A DNA stretch of 64,000 bases, taken from NCBI GenBank assembly GCA_947474275.1, contig CANJHY010000003.1, forward strand, positions 1-64,000, read 5' to 3'. Of this stretch, positions 41,807 through 52,841 are shown piece after piece. Under the pieces are notes generated by a model. The model worked only from the letters and a program-made list of their open reading frames with translations. It had not been told where the DNA came from and made no database searches. Numbering within the stretch: the stretch's first letter is position 1; every line of letters starts with the position of its first letter. Source of the DNA: PALSA-1004 sp947474275 (GTDB taxonomy: Bacteria; Pseudomonadota; Gammaproteobacteria; Burkholderiales; SG8-41). A program made the position numbers and the translations under genes.

Positions 41807-41888
41807 GGCTGCAAATCCTGGTGGATTACAGGTGGTGATCCAACTGCAGGGCTAAGAATTTCATCGGAGCACGGTCTGCGCGTTAACG

Positions 41889-41915
41889 CTAACCCCTGCG
41901 CATTGAGTCGAAAAA
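41889..41915 (-). repeat. Exact 27-base duplicate of the 3' end of rho
   Basis: The sequence 41889-41915 is identical to 42016-42042, which covers the TAG stop and the last eight codons of rho (FFDSMRRG). It lies 127 bases downstream of the genuine end on the minus strand and is not part of any gene. Confidence 0.95.
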
Positions 41916-41962
41916 GTAGCCCTGTGACCCGTTAGCCGCAGGCCCGCTTGCGGGAACAGGGC
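41911..41962 (-). terminator. Probable rho-gene terminator using the duplicated rho tail as T tract
   Basis: On the minus strand GCCCTGT (41962-41956) pairs with ACAGGGC (41925-41919), with a nested CCCGC-AA-GCGGG hairpin. After TAC comes TTTTT (41915-41911), whose T residues are the first bases of the duplicated rho tail. Confidence 0.5.
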
Positions 41963-42015
41963 CGTGATTTTTTCGTTCCAGAGAGGCATATCGAAGTGTG
42001 GACTTGAAATTACTA

Positions 42016-43275
<1,260 letters not shown>

Positions 43276-43413
43276 AGGGTATAGATACAGTGAGGGCGGG
43301 GCTCGGCTACGGGGACTGCGGGAAAGTTGGGCGGGCGGAGCGCAGTTTGCGCTCTTCCGGCATGCCCCCGAGTGGGTCAGGCTGCCGGATAATTTGAACC
43401 TAGATTAACCAGT

Positions 43414-43740
43414 TCAGATATTGCTGTCAATAAACGCCATGAGTTGGGATTTTGAGAGGGCGCCGACCTTGGTCGCCGCCAGAGTGCCGTTCTTGAACAG
43501 CATCAGGGTAGGGATGCCGCGGATGCCGTATTTTGGGGGGGTGGCCTGGTTCTCGTCGATGTTCAGTTTGGCGACTTTCAACTTGCCTGCGTAGTCCTTG
43601 GCGATGTCGTCGAGCAGCGGCGCTATCATTTTGCAGGGGCCGCACCATTCGGCCCAGTAATCGACCAGCACGGGCTTGTCGGCTTGCAGCACTTCCGGTT
43701 CGAAAGTGTCGTCGGTCACGTGATGGATATGTTCGCTCAT
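43414..43740 (-). CDS. trxA: Thioredoxin
   Basis: 108 residues with the active site WCGPC (Cys33, Cys36), the buried Asp in VLVDYWAEW, and the cis-proline in GIRGIPTLMLF. It is a cytoplasmic dithiol reductant for ribonucleotide reductase, methionine sulfoxide reductase and others. It sits upstream of rho on the same strand and is divergent from fdxA. Confidence 0.96.
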   Translation of the reverse strand: MSEHIHHVTDDTFEPEVLQADKPVLVDYWAEWCGPCKMIAPLLDDIAKDYAGKLKVAKLNIDENQATPPKYGIRGIPTLMLFKNGTLAATKVGALSKSQLMAFIDSNI

Positions 43741-43975
43741 GCTGTGTGCTCCTGCTGCTGGGGTGCGGGGAATGTCGCCGTGATGCGCGCGGGCGGAGAG
43801 GGGTAGATGGCGCGTATGCTAACCAAAAACCGCAAGTTTGTGAAGCATCGCCCCGGCGGCCGAGGGCGGCGAGATTGTTTCTGCTAAAATGGCGCCCTTC
43901 AACCGGTCGCGGGCGGCATTCATTGTGTGCGTCGACCCCTCGCGCAAGAACTGGCTGGATTAGCCAAGGATTACC

Positions 43976-44299
43976 ATGACTTACGTCGTTACCGAAACCT
44001 GTATCAAGTGCAAATACACCGACTGTGTAGATGTGTGCCCGGTGGATTGCTTTCGCGAAGGCCCGAATTTCCTCGTCATCGATCCCGATGAATGCATCGA
44101 CTGCACGTTGTGCGTCGCCGAGTGCCCGGTCGAAGCCATCTTTGCCGAAGACGACGTGCCTGACAGCCAGAAAGAGTTTACCGCTCTCAACGCCGAACTC
44201 TCCAAGGTCTGGCCGGCTATCATCGAGAAGAAAGACGGGCCGCCGGACGCTGCTGAATGGGAAAAGGTAAAAGAGAAGAAGCATCTTCTCGAGAAATAG
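43976..44299 (+). CDS. fdxA: 7Fe ferredoxin FdxA
   Basis: 107 residues. Two cluster motifs are visible: Cys9, Cys17 and Cys21 region (CIKCKYTDCVDVCPVDC) for the 3Fe-4S cluster and DECIDCTLCVAECPVEAI for the 4Fe-4S cluster, as in Azotobacter ferredoxin I. The acidic C-terminal extension (about 65-107) is normal for FdxA. It is a low-potential electron carrier. Its start ATG at 43976 is divergent from trxA, 235 bases away. Confidence 0.94.
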   Translation: MTYVVTETCIKCKYTDCVDVCPVDCFREGPNFLVIDPDECIDCTLCVAECPVEAIFAEDDVPDSQKEFTALNAELSKVWPAIIEKKDGPPDAAEWEKVKEKKHLLEK

Positions 44300-44364
44300 T
44301 AGGTCCTGAACGTCGCCTGAGTAATCCACACCACGGCGTGATGTAGCGACTGTTCGGCGCTATC

Positions 44365-47085
44365 ATGCGCCGGATGCCCGCCGAAGCCGCTTTCCCGCAA
44401 CTCACCAAAGCCGACGTTTTTGCGCGCCTCGCTGAAGGCGTGCAGGGCGGCGTTACCGTTGTTACGCCCAACCGCCGGCTGGCGCAGGAACTCGTGCGTG
44501 AGTTCGACGCTGAACGCGCGGCGAGTGGTCTGCAGGCGTGGGAGGCGGCGGACATACTGCCGATCGGCACTCTGGTAGAACGCTGGTGGGAGAGCGCGGT
44601 TTATTCCGGGCTGGAAGACGTCCCGTCTTTGCTGTCCCCGGCGCAGGAGCAGGCGCTGTGGGAAGAAATCGTCGACGCCAGTCTGTGGAGTGCGCAATTG
44701 CTGACGCCAGCGCGCGCGGCGGCGCAGTGCCGCGATGCGTGGCGCATCGCACACGCATGGCGCATCGCGGGCGCGCTCGGCAAATTTCCCGGCACCGACG
44801 ACGCAGCCGCGTTCACAGAATGGGCGCAGACCTATACGAAGCGCACCGCGCGCGAAGTTGATGCCGCGCGTTTGCCCGACCGCGTGGCGCAGTCACTCAA
44901 CTCCCCCGCGCTTGCCAAACCGCGTTTGCTCGTTGCCTACGCATTCGACATCGTGCCGCCGCAGACCGCGGAGTTTTTCCGTGCCTGCAGTGCCGTGGGT
45001 GTCGAAATCGCGCAGTGCGGGCCGCGCAAAAAAGATGCGGCGGCCGTCCGTGTCACCCGCGCCTCTTCGCGCGACGAGCTTGAGGCCGCTGCGCAATGGG
45101 CGCGCGCGCGGCTGGAAGCGGCGCATTCGCAGTCGGCGCCGCAACAGTTGGTCAACTATCCGCGCATCGCGGTCGTCGTGCCGGACCTGGAACTGCGCCG
45201 GCAGGAAGTCGCGCGTGTTTTCGCGCGCGTCATGCAGCCGGGCTGGAACCTGCCGGGCGCCGAAGCGCTGCCGCTGCCGTTCAACATTTCGATCGGCGTG
45301 CCGCTTGCCACCTATCCGCTCGCGCATGCGGCGCTCGGCTTGCTCGCGATCGCCGCCGGCGAAGTCGATTTTGTGCTGGCGAGCAGGCTTATGCGTTCGC
45401 CGTTTGTCGCGGGGGCGGACCGCGAGTTCGCGCGCCGCGCGCGGCTGGATGCGGACTTGCGTGAAACGTTGCCGGCACGCGTCACGCTGGTGAAAATCGT
45501 CGGCGCGGTCGAAGGCAGTCCGCTGCTGCGCGAGCGGTTCGAGGCCATGTACAACTACGCGAGCGGCAACCTTGCCGGCATGCAGTCGCCGCACGCGTGG
45601 GCGCGGCATTTTTCTGCATTGCTCGAAGCTGCGGGTTTTCCGGGCGAGCGCGTGCTCGATTCAGCCGAATTCCAGACCCGGGTGAAGTGGTACGAGGTGC
45701 TCGGCGAATTCGCGCTACTCGAACGCGTGGTGCCGCGCATGAACTGCCAGCAGGCACTGGGGCGTTTGCGCCGGCTGTGCGCCGACACCTTGTTTCAGCC
45801 GGAATCCGGCACGGCGCCGGTGCAAATCCTCGGCATACTCGAATCCGCGGGCCTCGAGTTCGATCATTTGTGGGTGAGCGGGCTTACCGACGACGCGTGG
45901 CCGCTGGCCGCGCGCCCCAATCCGTTCATCCCGGTCGCGCTGCAGAAAAAGGCGGGCATACCCGAAGCCGGCGCCGATACCGCGCTGGTGCTCGACCGGC
46001 GCATTACAGAAGACTGGCTGCATGCGGCTGACGAAGTCGTGGTGTCGCATCCATTGCGCGAAAAAGACCGCGATTTGCTGCCGAGCGCGCTGATTGCCGG
46101 TGTCGCGCCCGGCGATGTCGATCTGCCGCATTACCCGCACTATCGCGATGTATTGCACGCGGCGCGCGCACTCGAAAGCGTAGTCGATGGCGTCGCGCCG
46201 CGGTATGCCGCGCTCGAAGTGCGGGGCGGCACGCGAGTGCTCGCCGACCAGGCTGCCTGTCCGTTTCGCGCTTTTGCGCGCCACCGGCTGGGCGCGCAGG
46301 GCATAGCCGAACCCACAGACGGACTCGATGCGCGCGACCGCGGCAACCTTTTGCACGCACTGATGGCGCAATTGTGGGAAGCGTTGCGCACCAAGTCGCG
46401 TTTGGATTCGATGGCGCCCGACGAACTCGCTGGCGCTATCGACGACGCGGCGAAGGTTGCGGTGGCGAAAGTACACGCGCAGCGCGCTGGTGTGCTCGAC
46501 GGGCGGTTGGCTGAACTCGAGCGCGGCCGTCTGGCGCGCCTCGCGCGGGAATGGCTCGCGGTGGAGGGCGCGCGCGGGGAATTCGAGGTGGTCGCGCGCG
46601 AGGAGCGCCGCACGCTGAAAGTCGCGGGACTCACTTATACCGGACGTATCGACCGCATGGATCGCCTGCCCGACGGCAGCGGCGTGTTGATCGATTACAA
46701 AACGGGACGCGCAACCCCTAACGAATGGCTGGGCGAACGTCCGGACGATCCGCAGCTTCCGCTCTATGCGATCGCGGCGCAGGAAGACATTGCCGCGGTT
46801 GCGTTCGCGCGCATCAAGACGGGCGGCATGCGTTTCATGGGCTTCACGCGCGAGGCGGACGTGCTGCCGAAAGCAAAGCATGCCGAATCGTGGGCGGGGC
46901 TGCTCGACCAATGGCGGCGCGAACTGGAATCGCTCGGCGGCGAATTCGCGCAAGGCGCGGCCGCGGTCGATCCCAAGCGCGGCCTCAAGACCTGCCGCCA
47001 CTGCGACCTGCAGCCGTTGTGCCGCGTGCATGAGCGCATCGCGGCAATGGAAGACGAAACCGACGACGAGGACGAAGAAGAATGA
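44365..47085 (+). CDS. PD-(D/E)XK nuclease, AddB-like DNA repair protein
   Basis: 906 residues. The N-terminus (VTVVTPNRRLAQELVREF) is an inactivated helicase-like domain. The C-terminal third has CPFRAFARHRL, the nuclease motif GVLIDYKTG and a Cys cluster (CRHCDLQPLC) that would hold a 4Fe-4S cluster with the first Cys, as in AddB. It matches the probable DNA repair protein family (TIGR03623) that pairs with a UvrD-like helicase. Its stop overlaps the start of that helicase gene (ATGA). It likely processes double-strand breaks. Confidence 0.85.
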   Translation: MRRMPAEAAFPQLTKADVFARLAEGVQGGVTVVTPNRRLAQELVREFDAERAASGLQAWEAADILPIGTLVERWWESAVYSGLEDVPSLLSPAQEQALWEEIVDASLWSAQLLTPARAAAQCRDAWRIAHAWRIAGALGKFPGTDDAAAFTEWAQTYTKRTAREVDAARLPDRVAQSLNSPALAKPRLLVAYAFDIVPPQTAEFFRACSAVGVEIAQCGPRKKDAAAVRVTRASSRDELEAAAQWARARLEAAHSQSAPQQLVNYPRIAVVVPDLELRRQEVARVFARVMQPGWNLPGAEALPLPFNISIGVPLATYPLAHAALGLLAIAAGEVDFVLASRLMRSPFVAGADREFARRARLDADLRETLPARVTLVKIVGAVEGSPLLRERFEAMYNYASGNLAGMQSPHAWARHFSALLEAAGFPGERVLDSAEFQTRVKWYEVLGEFALLERVVPRMNCQQALGRLRRLCADTLFQPESGTAPVQILGILESAGLEFDHLWVSGLTDDAWPLAARPNPFIPVALQKKAGIPEAGADTALVLDRRITEDWLHAADEVVVSHPLREKDRDLLPSALIAGVAPGDVDLPHYPHYRDVLHAARALESVVDGVAPRYAALEVRGGTRVLADQAACPFRAFARHRLGAQGIAEPTDGLDARDRGNLLHALMAQLWEALRTKSRLDSMAPDELAGAIDDAAKVAVAKVHAQRAGVLDGRLAELERGRLARLAREWLAVEGARGEFEVVAREERRTLKVAGLTYTGRIDRMDRLPDGSGVLIDYKTGRATPNEWLGERPDDPQLPLYAIAAQEDIAAVAFARIKTGGMRFMGFTREADVLPKAKHAESWAGLLDQWRRELESLGGEFAQGAAAVDPKRGLKTCRHCDLQPLCRVHERIAAMEDETDDEDEEE

Positions 47086-50000
47086 GTGCGGGCGACATCG
47101 TGCAATCCGGCATCGCCGACGCGCGCGAGCGCGCAGATGCGCTCGACCCGCGCCACTCGTTCATCGTGCAGGCGCCCGCCGGCTCGGGCAAGACTGAATT
47201 GCTGGTGCAGCGCTATCTGCGGTTGCTCGCCACCGTCGAACGGCCGGAGGAAATTCTCGCCATTACCTTTACGCGCAAGGCCGCGGCAGAAATGAAGCGG
47301 CGGGTTTTGCAGGGGCTGCCTTCCGTGCTTGCGCCTGAACGGATTGCGGACATCGCGCCGCGCTTGCGCGTGCAGACCATAGACGCGTTGTGCGCATCGC
47401 TTACGCGCCAGATGCCGATACTCGCGCGTTTCGGCGCGCAGCCGGACATCGTCGACGACGCGCGCGAACTCTACTTTGATGCGGCGCGCCGCGTGCTCGC
47501 ACTCGAACCGCCGAATGCGCCGGCAGAACGTTTGCTCGCCCACCTCGACAACAATCTCGACATTGCGCGCGGCCTCATGGCCGACATGCTGAAACGCCGC
47601 GACCAATGGGTGCGCAAGACCGGCGGCGCGCCGGGCCGCGCCGAACTCGAAGCGGTGTTTGCAGCGGAGCGCGAACGTTTATTGGCGCGCGCGCGCGAAC
47701 TGCATCCGGCGGCGTCCGAGGATTTCGCGAATGAAGTGCTGACCAAGAAAGGCGAATGGCGCAAGCGCAACAAGGCCGCGCAGGCGCTCGATGGCAACGA
47801 GCCGTTGCGGCTTGCGCTCGTTGCACTGCAGGCACTGCCGCCGGCGGCATACACGGAGACGCAATGGGAAGCGCTGAGCGCGATGCTGGAACTGCTGCCG
47901 CGCGCGGTGGCCGAACTGACCGTCGTGTTCGGCGAGCGCGGGCAGGCCGATTTCACCGAAATCGCGCAGGGCGCGGTGCGCGCGCTGGGCGACCCCGAGG
48001 CGCCGACCGATCTGCTGCTGGCGCTCGACGTGCGCATCAAGCACATACTCGTCGACGAATTCCAGGACACTTCGATCAGCCAGTGGGAATTGCTCAAGTG
48101 CCTCACCGCCGGCTGGCAGGCGGGCGACGACGGCCGCACGGTATTTGCGGTCGGCGATCCGATGCAGTCGATCTATCGATTTCGCGAGGCCGAAGTCAGG
48201 CTGTTCCTGCAAGCGTGGCATGCAGGGCTCACCAGCGTGCCGCTGGTCCCGTTGCGCCTGGCGACCAATTTCCGTTCCGAGGCCGGCATCGTCGATTGGG
48301 TGAACGCGACTTTCCCTGAAGTGCTGCCCGCCGAAGAGGATGAAACTTCCGGCGCGGTGCCGTACGCGCCGTCGGTTGCGCATCACGCCGCGACCGCGGG
48401 CGACGCCGTGCAATGGCATCTTTTCGACGAGCGCGCCGACGAAGCGCAGCGCGTGGTCGAGATCGCGCGGGCGGCGCGTGCCGCGGATGCGAATGGATCG
48501 ATCGCCATACTGGTGCGCAACCGCAGCCATCTCGATTACATCGTGCCGGCGCTGCAGCAGGCCGGTGTGCGCTATCGCGCGGTCGAAATCGAGCGGCTGG
48601 GTCAAAAGCAGGTAGTGCAGGACTTATACGCATTGACGCGCGCGCTGGCGCATCCCGCTGATCGCGCGGCGTGGCTCGCGGTATTGCGTGCGCCGTGGTG
48701 CGGATTGTCGCCCGTGCAGCTCGCCGCACTCGTCGAAGGCGTTCGCAACACGTTATGGGAAGCGATGAACGATGCGGAGCGCATTGCACTGCTCGATGAC
48801 GACGCGCGCAGCCGGCTCGAACGCGTGCGCGGCGTGCTCGATGCGGCCCGCGCGCAGCGCCTGCGCGGCAATCTGCGCGATCGCGTCGAAGGCGTGTGGC
48901 TGGCACTCGGCGGGCCGGCGTGCTGCAGCAATGCCACCGAACTCGAAGACGCCGAAATTTTCTTCGACGTGCTGGCGGACGAAGACGATGCGGGCGATCT
49001 TGCCGCGCACAGCGCGTTGGCGGAGAGCCTCGCCGGAATTTATGCGTTGCCGGACATGAATGCCGGTGACGATGCAATCGAAATCATGACCGTGCACAAG
49101 GCGAAGGGGCTGGAGTTCGACACCGTCATCATGCCGGGGCTCGATCGCCGGCAGCGTCACGGTGATCCGCCGCTCATCATCTGGAAGTCGCTGGCGGAAA
49201 AGGCCCTCCTGCTCGCGCCGATACGCGAGGCGGGTGCGGCGAAAGATGCCGCCTATGAATACGTGCGCAGTCTCGAACGCGATGCCGAGGACATCGAGGC
49301 CGGGCGCCTGTTCTATGTGGCGGCGACGCGCGCCGCTTCGCGTCTGCATTTGACCGGATGCATCAGGCGCGACGACCACGGCGAGGCCAAGCCGCCGATG
49401 AAGCGGACCTTGCTGAGCAAAGTCTGGGCTATTGCGTCGGCGCACGTGGGTCCGGCACAGGCGCCGCACGCGGCCACTGCTGCGACTGCCGTGCCGCCGC
49501 AGACTTTCAAACGTTTTGCGCCAGGATTTGTGTTGCCGGATTCGCCGCCGGCCGCGCAATGGCAGGCGCCGGCCGCCAGCGCGCAGGACAACGAGGTAAT
49601 CGAATTTTCATGGGCGGGAGAAATGGCACGGCATGTCGGCACCGTCGTGCACCGCTGGCTGCAACGCCTCGCGGACGACGCGCTTGAAGGCTGGACTCCT
49701 GCCCGCATAGAGGCGCTGCGACCGCGGCTCGCGCGCGAACTCGAGCGCCGTGGCGTACGCCCGGCGGATTGCACAGAAGCCACCGCGCGCGTCGTGCGTG
49801 CTCTGGTGCAGACGCTGAACGACGAACGCGGCCGCTGGCTGCTCGGCCCGCGCGCCGATGCGCGCAGCGAGTACCGTCTGCGACGCATGGTCGGCAACGT
49901 CCTGCATAGCTATGTGATCGACCGCACTTTTCGCGACGACGACGGCAAGCGCTGGATTGCGGACTACAAGACCAGCAGCCACGAAGGCAGCGCCGTCGAC

Positions 50001-50132
50001 GCGTTTCTCGACCGTGAGCGCATACGCTATGAAGCGCAGCTCGCGCGCTACGCCGCCGCGCTCGGCGAGCCTGACACCATGCTGGGATTATATTTTCCGC
50101 TGCTCGGCGGCTGGCGCGAGTGGTGGCATTGA
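47082..50132 (+). CDS. UvrD/AddA-like helicase-nuclease subunit
   Basis: 1016 residues, a superfamily 1 helicase: motif I QAPAGSGKTELL near 26-37, Ia ITFTRKAAAEM, II LVDEFQDTS, III VGDPMQSIYRFREAE, V TVHKAKGLEFDTVIMPGL and VI FYVAATRAASRLHLTG. A C-terminal RecB-type nuclease region includes WIADYKTSSHEG. It should form a heterodimer with the preceding AddB-like protein, unwinding and trimming broken DNA ends for RecA-dependent repair. The 4-base overlap with the AddB-like gene supports equimolar synthesis. It converges with the serine protease gene. Confidence 0.9.
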   Translation: MSAGDIVQSGIADARERADALDPRHSFIVQAPAGSGKTELLVQRYLRLLATVERPEEILAITFTRKAAAEMKRRVLQGLPSVLAPERIADIAPRLRVQTIDALCASLTRQMPILARFGAQPDIVDDARELYFDAARRVLALEPPNAPAERLLAHLDNNLDIARGLMADMLKRRDQWVRKTGGAPGRAELEAVFAAERERLLARARELHPAASEDFANEVLTKKGEWRKRNKAAQALDGNEPLRLALVALQALPPAAYTETQWEALSAMLELLPRAVAELTVVFGERGQADFTEIAQGAVRALGDPEAPTDLLLALDVRIKHILVDEFQDTSISQWELLKCLTAGWQAGDDGRTVFAVGDPMQSIYRFREAEVRLFLQAWHAGLTSVPLVPLRLATNFRSEAGIVDWVNATFPEVLPAEEDETSGAVPYAPSVAHHAATAGDAVQWHLFDERADEAQRVVEIARAARAADANGSIAILVRNRSHLDYIVPALQQAGVRYRAVEIERLGQKQVVQDLYALTRALAHPADRAAWLAVLRAPWCGLSPVQLAALVEGVRNTLWEAMNDAERIALLDDDARSRLERVRGVLDAARAQRLRGNLRDRVEGVWLALGGPACCSNATELEDAEIFFDVLADEDDAGDLAAHSALAESLAGIYALPDMNAGDDAIEIMTVHKAKGLEFDTVIMPGLDRRQRHGDPPLIIWKSLAEKALLLAPIREAGAAKDAAYEYVRSLERDAEDIEAGRLFYVAATRAASRLHLTGCIRRDDHGEAKPPMKRTLLSKVWAIASAHVGPAQAPHAATAATAVPPQTFKRFAPGFVLPDSPPAAQWQAPAASAQDNEVIEFSWAGEMARHVGTVVHRWLQRLADDALEGWTPARIEALRPRLARELERRGVRPADCTEATARVVRALVQTLNDERGRWLLGPRADARSEYRLRRMVGNVLHSYVIDRTFRDDDGKRWIADYKTSSHEGSAVDAFLDRERIRYEAQLARYAAALGEPDTMLGLYFPLLGGWREWWH

Positions 50133-50146
50133 TTTTGTAACTCTGC

Positions 50147-50983
50147 TCAGTCGCAGCGGTTGGCTTCCATGCTGCGCCGGATGCGTGTTTCGGCGGCGCG
50201 CGAGAAAGGTGTCGCGTAATTGAGGTTGCTCAGGCGGATTTCGTCCGCCGTCACCAGGCCGCTGCGACCTTCAGGCTTGGCGGAATTGATGGCGACAAGG
50301 ATGTCGCCACGGTCTGAAGTCTGCAGCGTAACCGGTCCGCCCGACTGTCCTTCTGTCATCGAACACGCCATGCGCCAGCGGCGGTCCTGGTCGACTCGCG
50401 CGAGACGGCAACCGACATGCGCCATGAGGTCGGGTGACTGTCCCGGGTAGCCCGCGGATATGAGTTGCTTGTCCACGATTGCGGCGGGTGGCGCCGCGAC
50501 AAAGTCAAAGTAGCCGACCTGTTCGCCCAGCTTGTTGCTCCGGTTAGTCTTCGGATCGATGAGTTTGACGAGCGCCCAGTCGTCGACGGTATCGCGCTCC
50601 GCCCAGAAGGCGCCGGCATCCACAATGCGGCCGACCGCTTTGTATGCGAAGCCCGCGGCCTTGGCGGGGCGCTGTCCGACTTCGAACAGGACTTCCTTGC
50701 GGCTCGCTTCGAATGCAACGTGGTAATTCGTCAGCACGTGGCAGGGTGAAATCATCGCGCCGGTGCCGCGGTATTTGCTCATAACCTGGATGCCGTCGGT
50801 CTGCGCAATCGGATACACCACGCCGACCGCTTTGAATTGCCGGTAACCCGGATCTAGACGGTTGATAAGTACCCGCGGGTCGGCGCCCTGCGGCGCCTGC
50901 GCCCAGCAGGCCGCGCCAGTCAGGACGAGGGTGAGGAATCCGCCAACATGAAACCAGCATCGCACAACGGTGTTCGCTTTCAC
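50147..50983 (-). CDS. Secreted trypsin-like serine protease
   Basis: 278 residues from the GTG at 50981-50983, with a signal peptide (CWFHVGGFLTLVLTGAACWAQ). The S1 triad is complete: His in LTNYHVAF, Asp in DTVDDWALVKL and Ser in EGQSGGPVTL. The gene would encode a periplasmic or exported protease of the V8/trypsin superfamily with unknown substrate. The upstream frame is open but overlaps the TauD gene, so the GTG is preferred; no good ribosome site is seen. It is the last gene of the Bug-ComA-TauD group, 35 bases after TauD. Confidence 0.8.
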   Translation of the reverse strand: MKANTVVRCWFHVGGFLTLVLTGAACWAQAPQGADPRVLINRLDPGYRQFKAVGVVYPIAQTDGIQVMSKYRGTGAMISPCHVLTNYHVAFEASRKEVLFEVGQRPAKAAGFAYKAVGRIVDAGAFWAERDTVDDWALVKLIDPKTNRSNKLGEQVGYFDFVAAPPAAIVDKQLISAGYPGQSPDLMAHVGCRLARVDQDRRWRMACSMTEGQSGGPVTLQTSDRGDILVAINSAKPEGRSGLVTADEIRLSNLNYATPFSRAAETRIRRSMEANRCD

Positions 50984-51018
50984 GTGCGGCTGGCTTTGTG
51001 CCGCGCGCGGGGTCACGT

Positions 51019-51978
51019 CTATCCGGCGATGACCGGGTCGCCCTTGACCACCGTGCGGTAGAGCACGCGCGGCTGCGTTGCATCGACTTCCGAGCGGTAA
51101 TGCATGCAGCAACGGTTATCCCACAGCACGAGATCGCCGACGCGCCACTTGTGACCCCAGGAATATTTTACCTGCGTGGCATGCGCCCACAGTTTGTCGA
51201 GCAGCGCTTCACTGTCGTCGTTCGACATGCCGATGATGTAATTCGACGGCCAGTCGCGCCGGCGGCCAAGATACAACGCGCGTTTTTTGGTAACGGGATG
51301 CACGCGCACCAGCGGATGCGCCGGCCCCGGCACTTCTTCGGGTTTGGTCGGCAGCTTCACGGTGGGGCGCAGCACGCCCGCGCTATTGCGCGTGGAATCA
51401 TGGATCTGCGATTTGCCTGCGATCGCGTGCTTCAAGTCGGCGGGCAGTTCGTCGTAAGCGAGGTATTGGTTGCTGAAATGTGTATCGCCGCCGCCGTTCT
51501 CGGGGATGACCACGGCGTACAGCATGCTGCCGGCGGGCGGCACTTCGACGTACGAATTGTCGCTGTGCCAGATGACTTCATAGCTGCCGAGCGTGCCGTT
51601 GTCTTTGACCGGTTGGCCGTTCTCATCGAGGTTGGAGATCAGGCTCACGTGCGAATGCAGCGGCACGATCTTGCCGCCTATTTTGTAACCACCGGCGACC
51701 TGGTACTTGCGCGCCGCGGGCTCCTTGGTGACGCCGAATATCCCGGCCGCTTCAAGGAAGGAAATATCCGGTAGTTTCTGGTCGCGCCACAACAGCACGC
51801 CGTGATCGGCCCACGCCTGGCGCATCAAAGCCCTGGTTGCTTCAGGTACCGGCTGCGAGAGATCGACGCCGCGGATTTCCGCGCCGACGGCGGCGCCGCT
51901 CGGCACGACCTGCAGATTTTCCGGCGCGTTCACGCCCGCCCCGGATTGCGCTGTTTTTCTTTCAAGGTTCGCTGCCAT
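51019..51978 (-). CDS. TauD/TfdA-family Fe(II)/2-oxoglutarate dioxygenase
   Basis: 319 residues. The iron ligands are in WHSDNSY and the distal His in NRCCMHYRSE; the 2-oxoglutarate Arg region is RVLYRTVVKGD. It is a paralogue of the enzyme at 9316 but clearly different in sequence. Members desulfonate taurine or hydroxylate other acids. The neighbouring ComA-family and Bug genes, with about 36-base gaps, suggest one operon and perhaps an organosulfonate substrate, but the family is broad. The ATG at 51976-51978 follows GAGGAG. Confidence 0.88.
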   Translation of the reverse strand: MAANLERKTAQSGAGVNAPENLQVVPSGAAVGAEIRGVDLSQPVPEATRALMRQAWADHGVLLWRDQKLPDISFLEAAGIFGVTKEPAARKYQVAGGYKIGGKIVPLHSHVSLISNLDENGQPVKDNGTLGSYEVIWHSDNSYVEVPPAGSMLYAVVIPENGGGDTHFSNQYLAYDELPADLKHAIAGKSQIHDSTRNSAGVLRPTVKLPTKPEEVPGPAHPLVRVHPVTKKRALYLGRRRDWPSNYIIGMSNDDSEALLDKLWAHATQVKYSWGHKWRVGDLVLWDNRCCMHYRSEVDATQPRVLYRTVVKGDPVIAG

Positions 51979-52013
51979 GTAGTTCTCCTCAATCCAATCA
52001 ACCGTTGACTATC

Positions 52014-52805
52014 TTAGGCGCTTTTTCCAGCCATGTAGCTGTAATGCGATTTGCGATGCATGCCGCGCCGGATGGCGTCGACCGCCACCACGTCGGCCGG
52101 GCTCACGCTGGCGAAATTGATTTCGAAGCCGTAGCGCTCGACCAGCCACGCGGCTTTTTCCTGCGCCTCGATGAGGCCCAGCTCGAACAGCAGGTACTGG
52201 TTCTTGCCGAGCGCGGCGATCGTGTCCAGTGCTTTCGGATCGGTCCGCGTCATGGCCTGGATCTCGCTGCTTTCCAGGTAAATTTTCGAAACACCGAGTT
52301 CGAGGTCGCGCAAGATCTGCTTGCAGACTTCATCCGCGTCGAACGGGATGTCGACGTTCTTGCGTCCCATCTCGGTCATCACCTTCAGTCCCATTTCCAG
52401 CGCCTGCGCAATCAGCTCTTCGCGGTAACCGGTTTCCATCGGCGCCATGGTGTCTTCGCTCATTTCGACGCCGGCAAAACCGAGATCGCGCACGGCCTTC
52501 AGGTAATCGCCGACCTTGTGCTGGATAACGGCGAGCTGAAACGGGATGCCGCCCGGCAGCACGTCGATGCCGCTCTTGTTGTACAGCGCGACTTTCTTTT
52601 TGATCCACTCTGCGGAAAGGCGGTCGGCGAGCCCCGCGTGGTCGGTAATTTTCGCGTAATCGATCAGGGGTGCGGCGATTTCAATAATGTCCTCGGTGGC
52701 GCGCATGGGGATGCCGACTTCGGACATCAATATCATGCAATCTTTGCGCGGCTTGGGTGGCAGTTGCAGGACTTCGAGCATCGGAAACGCAGTGGGCTTT
52801 TTCAT
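52014..52805 (-). CDS. Phosphosulfolactate synthase (ComA) family protein
   Basis: 263 residues. Blocks line up with archaeal ComA: a barrel strand LIDYAKITDH, then SGIDVLPGGIPFQLA, LGFAGVEMSEDT, GLKVMTEMGRKN, RDLELGVSKIYLESSE and VVAVDAIRRGM. ComA adds sulfite to phosphoenolpyruvate to make phosphosulfolactate in coenzyme M synthesis. Here some positions conserved in the archaeal enzyme differ (the KFGWGT and EGRES segments), so the reaction may have changed. It lies between the Bug and TauD genes, with gaps of about 36 bases on both sides. Confidence 0.78.
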   Translation of the reverse strand: MKKPTAFPMLEVLQLPPKPRKDCMILMSEVGIPMRATEDIIEIAAPLIDYAKITDHAGLADRLSAEWIKKKVALYNKSGIDVLPGGIPFQLAVIQHKVGDYLKAVRDLGFAGVEMSEDTMAPMETGYREELIAQALEMGLKVMTEMGRKNVDIPFDADEVCKQILRDLELGVSKIYLESSEIQAMTRTDPKALDTIAALGKNQYLLFELGLIEAQEKAAWLVERYGFEINFASVSPADVVAVDAIRRGMHRKSHYSYMAGKSA

Positions 52806-52841
52806 CGGGTTCTTCTGTATAAAAGTGGTTAGAGGGTATGT

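Noticed and set aside
45715..47031. 438-codon minus-strand frame opposite the AddB-like gene
   Set aside because: Antisense shadow with biased composition; the plus strand carries clear nuclease motifs.
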